Below, in pieces: positions 17,395 to 24,535 of a DNA stretch of 64,000 nucleotides. Below the pieces are notes generated by a model that ran no database searches, was not told the DNA's origin, and was given only the letters and a program-made list of their open reading frames with translations. Each line of letters starts with the position of its first letter. Within the stretch, counting starts at the first letter, position 1. A program made the translations under genes and the position numbers. Origin of the DNA: CBDAPX01 sp965198725 (GTDB taxonomy: Bacteria; Pseudomonadota; Alphaproteobacteria; Rhodobacterales; Rhodobacteraceae); the NCBI GenBank assembly GCA_965198725.1, contig CBDAPX010000001.1:2666001-2730000 (forward strand), in the 5' to 3' direction.

Positions 17395-18201
17395 TCATTC
17401 CAGGATCTGAAAAGTCAGAGCGGCCCAAAGCGTATCCCACACAGGACGAATATCATCGGGGGCAGGGCGCAGGATGACGGCGTCTAAAAGGTAGGTGTGG
17501 CCCGGTTTTACGGGTAGGTTTGCGGCCCCTTGAGCGTCCGTTTTGTGTAGGCTGACTGTCACGGTGCCGTCGGGCGCTTGTTCGAACATTTCGATCTGGG
17601 CGTCGGGGCGCGGCGTATCGGCGTCGTAAAGAACGACCGGGAAGAACCCGTATAGATCGTCGGTATAAGGGTTGGCCGCTGCCACAAACTCAGTCGCGAG
17701 GCCAAAACGCTTATCTGATCCGGCACCGTCACCGATTGCGACCAGTGACTTGGCGTGGCGGGTATAGCGTTCCAGAAAATCCTGCGACGGCAAGCCGCGC
17801 GCGTCGTGTCGGGCACGGATATCCGCGAACGCTTTGTGATCGGCGAATTTCTGAAACTCCTCCCACGTGGCGTAATTCAGCGTGCTGGGCGTGGTTTCAT
17901 GCGAAATGATCAAAAGCCCGTCTGTCAGCCCATCGACATCAAAGGCCGGGCTGTCTCCGATGCGAGGGCTCAGGTTGGTTGTCGTGCCGTTCAAACGATA
18001 CGCAAATCGATCCGAACGTCGGTCAAAAAAGGGCAGGTCGATGCCCTTAAACTCTTCACCATTGCGAAAACGGGCTTGCACCTTTTGGCCGGTATCGACT
18101 TGATACTGCAAAGGTTCGATCCAGAATTCATGCGCGGACGCGGTTTGCGATGAGAGCAGCGTTCCAACCGCCAGAACGCAATGAAATATAAGAAGAAACA
18201 T
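17395..18201 (-). CDS. DUF4198 family periplasmic protein
   Basis: A 268-aa exported protein. The signal peptide is about residues 1-23 (MFLLIFHCVLAVGTLL, cut near TASA), followed by HEFWIEPLQYQVDTGQ, typical of DUF4198, a family linked to nickel and cobalt uptake. A C-terminal beta-sandwich-like part ends ALTFQILE. The start at 18201 places the signal peptide correctly, but its ATG overlaps the ATG of the divergent HupE gene. The pairing with a HupE/UreJ membrane protein supports a role in metal import. Confidence 0.78.
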   Translation of the reverse strand: MFLLIFHCVLAVGTLLSSQTASAHEFWIEPLQYQVDTGQKVQARFRNGEEFKGIDLPFFDRRSDRFAYRLNGTTTNLSPRIGDSPAFDVDGLTDGLLIISHETTPSTLNYATWEEFQKFADHKAFADIRARHDARGLPSQDFLERYTRHAKSLVAIGDGAGSDKRFGLATEFVAAANPYTDDLYGFFPVVLYDADTPRPDAQIEMFEQAPDGTVTVSLHKTDAQGAANLPVKPGHTYLLDAVILRPAPDDIRPVWDTLWAALTFQILE

Positions 18202-19345
18202 GATCAAGACCTGCCAATTTATCGTTAAGCTGACACTGCTTCGGGTTCTGTCAAGCCTACTGGCTTTGACCTGTGCGGTACAGCTGTCCGCGCATGAAGT
18301 GACACCAACCATCGCAGATGTGACCGTTACCGATGGCGAGATGGCCGTGGTTCTGCAATTGAATGTCGAAGCCTTCATCGCCGGGATCGATCTGGACGGG
18401 TTAGAGGATACGGATGCCTCAGAACAGTCGGATACCTATGACGCGTTGCGTGCCTTGGAAGAGGCGGCCTTGGCGGCTGATATTGAGCGATTTGCACAGA
18501 GCCGGTTGCCACGCTTGGCCTTAAGTGTCGATGGCGCAGCCGTGCCCTTATCCCTTGATGCATTCACCGTTCCACCCGTTGGTAACCCTGACTTGCCCCG
18601 CAGAACAGAGCTTCTTTTGTTGGCGGCGGTTGGAGAGGATGCACGTTCCTTTACACTCTCATGGCCGCGCGGCTCTGGCGATTTGGTGTTGCGTCAACAA
18701 GGGGTGCCAGAGCCTTTCACAGGCTATGTGGCCGCCGGGCAAACGTCGCCATCGATCTCGATCCAAGGCGGTACGGAACAATCGGGTTGGAGCGTTTTTG
18801 CGGAATACATCCCGGTCGGCTTCGACCACATACTGCCGAAAGGTTTGGATCATATCCTGTTTGTCCTGGGCCTTTTCTTTCTCAGCACAAAACTGCGCCC
18901 GCTGATCTGGCAGGTTAGCGCCTTTACACTGGCACATACCGTCACCTTGGCGTTGGGGGCTTTGGGATTGGTGTCGATCCCGGGATCAATTGTAGAGCCA
19001 TTGATCGCCGCCTCGATTGTCTTTGTCGCGGTCGAGAACCTCTTTACGGATGGGCTTAACCGATGGCGCCCCTTGGTCATCTTTGGCTTTGGCCTATTGC
19101 ACGGGTTAGGGTTCGCGTCGGTTCTGGAAGAATTCGGACTTCCATCCGGTCAGTTCATTCCCGCCTTGATCGGGTTCAACGTTGGTGTCGAGTTGGGGCA
19201 ATTGACGGTCATAGCACTGGCATTTTTTGCGGTAGGCTACTGGTTCGGGCAAAAGCCTTGGTACCGTCAGGCCATCGCAATTCCGGCCTCCTGCGCCATT
19301 GCGGCCATCGGGGCCTATTGGTTTGTCGAGCGCGTGTTCCTTTAA
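18200..19345 (+). CDS. HupE/UreJ-family membrane protein
   Basis: A 381-aa protein with a signal peptide (residues 1-31, ending VQLSA), a periplasmic domain of about 170 residues and a C-terminal membrane part of six or seven helices. The metal-binding family motif is seen as GFDHILPKGLDHILF at about residues 210-224, with further histidines in FTLAHT and LLHGLGFASVLEEFG. HupE/UreJ proteins import nickel or cobalt. The gene is divergent from the DUF4198 gene with overlapping start codons and ends 4 bases inside the thiE-like gene. Confidence 0.85.
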   Translation: MIKTCQFIVKLTLLRVLSSLLALTCAVQLSAHEVTPTIADVTVTDGEMAVVLQLNVEAFIAGIDLDGLEDTDASEQSDTYDALRALEEAALAADIERFAQSRLPRLALSVDGAAVPLSLDAFTVPPVGNPDLPRRTELLLLAAVGEDARSFTLSWPRGSGDLVLRQQGVPEPFTGYVAAGQTSPSISIQGGTEQSGWSVFAEYIPVGFDHILPKGLDHILFVLGLFFLSTKLRPLIWQVSAFTLAHTVTLALGALGLVSIPGSIVEPLIAASIVFVAVENLFTDGLNRWRPLVIFGFGLLHGLGFASVLEEFGLPSGQFIPALIGFNVGVELGQLTVIALAFFAVGYWFGQKPWYRQAIAIPASCAIAAIGAYWFVERVFL

Positions 19346-19956
19346 CCCATGGCCCGCAGAAGCGCGGCAAGGGTTGCGGCGGGATCTTCGGTGGACCAGA
19401 TCTCGTCCCCGATCCCAAAGAAGTCTGTGATCGGTGCAAGTTGGGACAGGCTGTCTGTTGTCAGCCCGCCTTCGGCGACCACGGGCAGTTCGATCATTTG
19501 CGACCACCAGTCAAACAACTCTGCCTCGGCCACGGATCCATCCCCCAGCGCACCACCGCCCACGGGGCCAAAGCTGATGTAATCGGCGCCGGCCTCACCG
19601 GCGTTCATCCCATCGTGACGGGAGGTGCCACAAAAGCTTCCGATGATGGCCTCCTGACCCAGATCCTGGCGAGCTGTACGAACCGAACGCCCTGCATCCG
19701 AGAAGTGAACACCGTCCAGTCCAAGCCGTTGAGCGAGAACCAGGTGGTCAGAGATGACAACGGCAATATCGCGCGCATGTGCGGTTTCACGCACTGCATC
19801 TGCGGCGCGCGACAGGGTATCTTCGTCCCGCGCGGCCAAAGCCAGACGCAGGCAGGCCACCGGCGTTTGATCCAGAACGCGTGCCAACAGGTCCGGATAG
19901 GTGTCCAGATCGATGGTTGCGGGTGTGATCAGATAAATCTGCGGCTGCTCGGTCAT
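19342..19956 (-). CDS. Thiamine phosphate synthase family protein
   Basis: A 204-aa TIM-barrel protein of the ThiE/TenI type. It shows IYLITPA at the N-terminus, VISDHLVLAQRLGLDGVHFSD at about 88-108, IIGSFCGTSRHD, ADYISFGPV and VVAEGGL for phosphate binding. Family members join the pyrimidine and thiazole phosphates of thiamine. Some classical ThiE active-site residues look changed (CGTSRHD where VS.H is usual), so it may be a ThiE-like paralogue rather than the main enzyme. Confidence 0.75.
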   Translation of the reverse strand: MTEQPQIYLITPATIDLDTYPDLLARVLDQTPVACLRLALAARDEDTLSRAADAVRETAHARDIAVVISDHLVLAQRLGLDGVHFSDAGRSVRTARQDLGQEAIIGSFCGTSRHDGMNAGEAGADYISFGPVGGGALGDGSVAEAELFDWWSQMIELPVVAEGGLTTDSLSQLAPITDFFGIGDEIWSTEDPAATLAALLRAMG

Positions 19957-20114
19957 TGTTTGTGTTCCGTGAATTTGAAACTGTTTTGCCCGTTTAGCGC
20001 ATGGTACGAAAGGGGGAAACGGTTTTACCGCGCCCGGTCAAAGATTTCCGCGCGGGCGGGTTGCCCCGGTATCGGCATGCGATTAGAGCAAGACGGATTT
20101 TACCGGAGACCCGA

Positions 20115-20861
20115 ATGCCCACCGACCGCCCCCAACCTCTTTTTGTGCTCGTCCGCCCGCAGATGGGTGAAAACATCGGGGGTGCGGCCCGGGCGATGTG
20201 GAATTTCGGGCTGGACCGGATGCGCATCGTGGCGCCCCGCGATGGATGGCCGAACCAAAAGGCCGTCGCAATGGCCAGCGGTGCCGGACGGCTTTTGGAT
20301 GAGGCCGGTCTTTGCGCCGATACGGCAGAGGCGTTGGACGACTGTTCCTATGTCTTTGCCACAACGGCCCGGTCGCGCGGCCTGACCAAACCCGTCGTCA
20401 GCCCGGAACGCGCCATGGCCATGGCATCTGAAAAGATCGCGGCAGGCGAAAAGGTTGCTGTGCTCTTTGGACCGGAACGGGCCGGACTGGAGAACGATGA
20501 TACTGCCCGCGCAAATGCCATCATTTCGGTGCCGGTCAATCCGGAATTTGCCTCGCTTAACCTTGCCAAATGCGTGCTGCTGACCGCCTATGAGTGGCGT
20601 CGGCAGACAGAGGATGTCACCCACGAAACAGTTGAAATGGGCAAATCGGACTGGGCCACGGGGATCGAGATCGAAAAGCTGGCCGCGCATTACGAAGATC
20701 GGTTGGAACAGGCCGGCTTCTTTTTCCCACCGGAAAAGGCGGAGGGGATGAAGATCAACCTGCGCAATTTGTGGAGCCGGATGCGCATGACGCGCGCCGA
20801 CGTTCAGATGTTGCATGGGGTGATGCGGCAGATGGTCCGCTGGAAAGAACGCGACGACTGA
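20115..20861 (+). CDS. trmJ: tRNA/rRNA methyltransferase, TrmJ type
   Basis: A 248-aa SPOUT methyltransferase. The N-terminal RPQMGENIGGAARAMWNFGL and the knot motifs VLFGPERAGLENDD and IISVPVNPEFASLNLAKCVLL are diagnostic of TrmH/TrmJ proteins. TrmJ methylates the ribose at position 32 of tRNA. ATG 20115 is the start that fits the family; the frame open to 20001 is upstream sequence. It is followed by ctaA after 61 bases. Confidence 0.87.
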   Translation: MPTDRPQPLFVLVRPQMGENIGGAARAMWNFGLDRMRIVAPRDGWPNQKAVAMASGAGRLLDEAGLCADTAEALDDCSYVFATTARSRGLTKPVVSPERAMAMASEKIAAGEKVAVLFGPERAGLENDDTARANAIISVPVNPEFASLNLAKCVLLTAYEWRRQTEDVTHETVEMGKSDWATGIEIEKLAAHYEDRLEQAGFFFPPEKAEGMKINLRNLWSRMRMTRADVQMLHGVMRQMVRWKERDD

Positions 20862-20922
20862 CCGGTCTGGACGCGCCGCCATGGCGCGCCTAGGTTCACC
20901 AGCGATGCGACAAGAGGTTGGT

Positions 20923-22071
20923 ATGAGCAGCAAACGCAGCATTTTTGAAGAAGTGACGGATGACAGCGCGGCCCAACCCGCCGCACAGCCGGGTATGATC
21001 GATCGCGGACGCAAGGGCGCGCGGCGCGGCATCCGCGTCTGGCTTATGGGGCTTTTCGCGCTGGTTGTCGTCATGATCGTGGTGGGCGGTCTGACCCGAT
21101 TGACCGACAGCGGCCTGTCGATCACCGAATGGCGTCCGATCACCGGGGCCTTGCCACCGATGAACGCCGCAGAATGGGAATCCGAATTCGCCAAATACAA
21201 GGAAATTGACGAGTTCCAGATCCAGAACCAATGGATGGACCTCGCCGACTTCAAGGTCATTTATTGGTGGGAATGGGGGCATCGTCAGCTGGGCCGCGTT
21301 ATCGGTCTGGTCTGGGCCATTGGCTTTGTCGGCTTCCTGGTGACCCGGAATATTCCGACCGGCTGGACCGGGCGGCTGTTGTTGCTGGGCGTTTTGGGCG
21401 GTTTGCAGGGGGCCGTTGGCTGGTGGATGGTCGCCTCTGGCGTCACGCAGGGCGAGGGGATGACCGATGTCGCCTCTTACAGGTTGGCCACGCATCTTGG
21501 GCTAGCCTTTATCATCCTTGGGTTCATCGCGTGGTACGCCATGCTGTTAAACCGCGAAGAACGCGACCTAATGCAGGCGCGCCGGGCCAAGGAAGCCAAG
21601 CAATTTGGCCTTGCCACCGGCTGGCTACATTTCACATTTTTGCAGATCCTGTTGGGCGCGCTGGTGGCGGGCATTGATGCCGGGCGATCCTATACCGATT
21701 GGCCGTTGATGGGCGGGCAGGTCATTCCGCCCGATGCGATGCTGTTGGAGCCGGCCTGGCGGAATTTCTTTGAAAGCCCGGGACTGGTGCAGTTCATTCA
21801 CCGGGTATCCGGCTACTTGCTATTGGCTTTCTCGGTTGTGGTCTGGTTGCGCGGCCGCAAAAGCGCGCATCCCATGACCCAGTTTGCCTTCAACGCCGCG
21901 TTTGCAGCGATGTGCCTTCAGATCGTGCTGGGTATCGTCACGGTGCTGTATGCCGCGCCTTGGTATATCGCGATCGTGCATCAGTTGCTGGCGGTTGTTG
22001 TTTTCGTTCTGATCCTTCGCGCGCGGTTCCTCAGTGGCTATCCACGCGTCCAATCCATCAAAGGAGCCTGA
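20923..22071 (+). CDS. ctaA: Heme A synthase, COX15/CtaA type
   Basis: A 382-aa membrane enzyme that oxidises the C8 methyl group of heme O to make heme A for cytochrome aa3 oxidase. About eight helices are visible. The family signature GGLTRLTDSGLSITEW lies at about residues 55-70. Haem-ligand histidines appear in WEWGHRQLGR, ATHLGLAF, FIHRVSGY and IVHQLLAV. The start at 20923 has AAGAGG at good spacing. The gene for the M32 peptidase follows after 3 bases. Confidence 0.94.
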   Translation: MSSKRSIFEEVTDDSAAQPAAQPGMIDRGRKGARRGIRVWLMGLFALVVVMIVVGGLTRLTDSGLSITEWRPITGALPPMNAAEWESEFAKYKEIDEFQIQNQWMDLADFKVIYWWEWGHRQLGRVIGLVWAIGFVGFLVTRNIPTGWTGRLLLLGVLGGLQGAVGWWMVASGVTQGEGMTDVASYRLATHLGLAFIILGFIAWYAMLLNREERDLMQARRAKEAKQFGLATGWLHFTFLQILLGALVAGIDAGRSYTDWPLMGGQVIPPDAMLLEPAWRNFFESPGLVQFIHRVSGYLLLAFSVVVWLRGRKSAHPMTQFAFNAAFAAMCLQIVLGIVTVLYAAPWYIAIVHQLLAVVVFVLILRARFLSGYPRVQSIKGA

Positions 22072-22074
22072 CCC

Positions 22075-23544
22075 ATGTCCGCATTTGACAAATTGATGGC
22101 CTTTGCGCGCGATACCAGTGCGCTTGGCTCTATTGCAGGGCGGCTGGATTGGGATCGCGAGACGATGATGCCCAAGGCGGCGCGCGTCCAGCGCAGGCTG
22201 GAATGTGCCGCGATTGAGGGGGTTTTGCATGCGCGCAAGTCTGATCCTCGTGTCGGCGATTGGCTGGCCAAGGCCGAAGCGCCGGATGAGGCGGGTGCTG
22301 CGCAGATACGAGAAATTCAGCGCGCCTTTGATCGGGCCAACAAAGTGCCCAGCGATCTGGCACGAACCATTGCGCGCGTGACGTCTGAGGCGCAGGGCAT
22401 CTGGGCGCAGGCGCGTGCGGATGAAGACGTATCAGCGTTCCTGCCGGTGTTGAAAGAGATCATCAATTTGCGCCAACAGGAAGGTGCCGCATTGGCCGAA
22501 GGTGGCGATGTCTATGACGCGCTGATCGAGTATTATGAACCGGCCACAACGCAGGCGGAGATCGCGGAAATCTTTGATGCCATGCGCCCCGGCCTGGTTG
22601 AACTGCGGTCTGGCATCCTGGACAAACCAATGCCCGCAGGCGTCAGCGGCACCTTTGACGAAGCGCTGCAGATGGCGCTGTCAGAGAAAATGGCGCTGGC
22701 ATTCGGATATGACATGTCAAAGGGCCGCGTGGACAAGGCGGTTCATCCGTTTTGCAGCGGCGGCGGGTCAGATGTGCGTGTGACCACGCGCACCAGCGCC
22801 ACGGACCCTTTCAATTGCATCTATTCCACCATCCACGAGGTTGGTCATGCCGCCTATGAACAGAATGTGGATGACGCCTTTCTTCTGACGCCCATTGGCC
22901 GTGGGGTGTCCATGGGCGTGCATGAAAGCCAAAGCCGAATTTACGAAAACCAGCTGGGTCGCAGCCGGGCCTTCACCGGCTATCTTTATGGTCAGATGCG
23001 TGACATGTTCGGCGATTTCGGAATCGCGGATGAAGAGGCATTTTATGCAGCCGTGAACCGGGTCCAAAATGGCTATATCCGGACCGAGGCGGATGAGGTG
23101 CAGTATAATCTACACATCATGATGCGATTTGATCTGGAACGGTCGCTGGTTTCCGGCGATCTGCAGGCCGACGATCTGGAAGCGGCGTGGAATGACCGGT
23201 TCTTGGCGGATTTCGGTTATGGCGTCGACACACCGTCAAACGGTGTTCTGCAGGATGTGCATTGGTCCGTCGGGCTTTTCGGGTATTTCCCGACATATTC
23301 CTTGGGCAATGTCTATGCCGGGTGTCTTTACGAGGCGTTGCGTGATGCAGTGCCCGCGCTGGATGATGAGCTGGCACAAGGGAATACGGCCAATGCAACG
23401 GCTTGGCTGGGTCAGAAACTGCAACGGTTCGGCGGGCTTTATGCGCCACGTGACGTCGTTGCTCGGGCCAGCGGACAAAGCCCAAGCCATGCGCCTTTGA
23501 TGGCCTATTTGAAGGCCAAGTTTGAGGATCTTTACGGTCTGTAA
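22075..23544 (+). CDS. Carboxypeptidase M32 (thermostable carboxypeptidase 1 type)
   Basis: A 489-aa cytoplasmic zinc carboxypeptidase that removes C-terminal residues from peptides. The zinc motif HEVGH is at residues 254-258, with the third ligand glutamate in GVHESQSRIYEN about 30 residues on. The DPFNCIYSTIHE, IRTEADEVQYNLHIMMRFDLE and GVLQDVHWSVGLFGYFPTYSLGN stretches are family signatures. It is only 3 bases from ctaA, so likely co-transcribed, although the functions seem unrelated. Confidence 0.93.
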   Translation: MSAFDKLMAFARDTSALGSIAGRLDWDRETMMPKAARVQRRLECAAIEGVLHARKSDPRVGDWLAKAEAPDEAGAAQIREIQRAFDRANKVPSDLARTIARVTSEAQGIWAQARADEDVSAFLPVLKEIINLRQQEGAALAEGGDVYDALIEYYEPATTQAEIAEIFDAMRPGLVELRSGILDKPMPAGVSGTFDEALQMALSEKMALAFGYDMSKGRVDKAVHPFCSGGGSDVRVTTRTSATDPFNCIYSTIHEVGHAAYEQNVDDAFLLTPIGRGVSMGVHESQSRIYENQLGRSRAFTGYLYGQMRDMFGDFGIADEEAFYAAVNRVQNGYIRTEADEVQYNLHIMMRFDLERSLVSGDLQADDLEAAWNDRFLADFGYGVDTPSNGVLQDVHWSVGLFGYFPTYSLGNVYAGCLYEALRDAVPALDDELAQGNTANATAWLGQKLQRFGGLYAPRDVVARASGQSPSHAPLMAYLKAKFEDLYGL

Positions 23545-23548
23545 CGTC

Positions 23549-23995
23549 TCACGCTGTAGCGCGTCGATGGGACAGATACACCGCGCCGCTCAGTAAGATC
23601 GCAGAGGCAGAGACCAGCGCCATGAGCGTTCCCGGTATCAGGTTCACGTAGCCGGGCAGGTCCACGAAAAAGAAATAGCCCAGATCGGCCATGCCGCCGA
23701 TCAGGGCTGTCACCCCAATGGCGGTCATGTTTCCGCGCAGGATGAAGACCGCACCGATGACCGTCGCCGCACCAAACCATGCGAGGTTCCAGCCATGCTG
23801 GTTCAAAATCCCGCCTAAAGCGGCCGGATAATCGCCGACGATACTGGCCGGATCGACCGCATCGGCAATGGCCTGAATACCTCCGGTTGCATCACTGCTC
23901 AGCACAATAACACCCGCAAGGATGTGGACTAATCCCCAAATGATCCAGAGGATCGACGCAACTCGCAGCATGTTTTTCTGTGTCGAGGTCATCAT
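23549..23995 (-). CDS. Small integral membrane protein
   Basis: A 148-aa protein with four predicted hydrophobic helices (IIWGLVHILAGVIVL, AWFGAATVIGAVFIL, ITAL-region, LMALVSASAILLSG). ATG 23995 has GGAC upstream; the longer open frame up to 24247 covers the divergent MarR gene and is not used. No family function is recognised. Its divergence from a MarR regulator with shared operator-like palindromes suggests it is the regulator's target. Confidence 0.65.
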   Translation of the reverse strand: MMTSTQKNMLRVASILWIIWGLVHILAGVIVLSSDATGGIQAIADAVDPASIVGDYPAALGGILNQHGWNLAWFGAATVIGAVFILRGNMTAIGVTALIGGMADLGYFFFVDLPGYVNLIPGTLMALVSASAILLSGAVYLSHRRATA

Positions 23996-24080
23996 ACTTG
24001 TCCGTTTCTGGTTTGCGCCGTACCAAAGAAAAGGTCCGGTCGCTTCGTGTGGATCGGCATTGACCGCACGGTAAGGAATA

Positions 24081-24533
24081 ATGGTTGATAAAGTCAACTT
24101 AATTGACTGCGAGCATCCAAATGTGCTGGAGCTTGTAAAACTGGTGGATCGCTTCACGCGGACCCTGCACGCTGGTACACACCAAAAGGCGCAGGCCGTT
24201 GACGTGGCAAAAATCGGCCCGATGGGCGGTATGATCCTGATGGCCATTGCAGAACTTCAACCGGTGGCGGCGCATGATCTGACTGCTCATGTCTCGCGTG
24301 ACAAATCGCAAATGACCCGATTGATCGGCGTGTTGGACCAGAATGGGTTCATATCACGGTCGCGAAGCGCGTCAGATGGGCGCGTTACCGTTTTGGCCCT
24401 GACCAAAGAAGGACAGCAACAGGTGGCTGCGTTTCAGGATGTGCTCGGGTCAGTACTGTCAGACATGCTGACGCCGTTGAACAAACAAGAGCAGGGCGAA
24501 TTGCTGCGCCTGCTCCTCAAAATTGTGGGCTGA
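24081..24533 (+). CDS. MarR-family transcriptional regulator
   Basis: A 150-aa winged-helix regulator. The recognition part is LTAHVSRDKSQMTRLIGVLDQNGFISRSRSASDGRVTV in separate segments at about 72-112, with the wing SRSASDGR. MarR proteins act as dimers and usually repress themselves and a neighbouring gene until a small ligand binds. AAGGA precedes ATG 24081. Two overlapping inverted repeats lie at the very start of the coding region. It is divergent from a small membrane protein gene and ends just before the convergent gyrA. Confidence 0.87.
   Translation: MVDKVNLIDCEHPNVLELVKLVDRFTRTLHAGTHQKAQAVDVAKIGPMGGMILMAIAELQPVAAHDLTAHVSRDKSQMTRLIGVLDQNGFISRSRSASDGRVTVLALTKEGQQQVAAFQDVLGSVLSDMLTPLNKQEQGELLRLLLKIVG
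24084..24108. promoter_or_regulatory. Candidate MarR operator
   Basis: Two overlapping inverted repeats occur: GTTGA-TAAAG-TCAAC (24084-24098) and AGTCAA-CTTAA-TTGACT (24092-24108). Such AT-rich repeats with short arms are typical MarR-dimer sites. They cover codons 2-10 of the regulator as annotated, so binding would also block its own translation start region. Confidence 0.45.
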
Positions 24534-24535
24534 CC

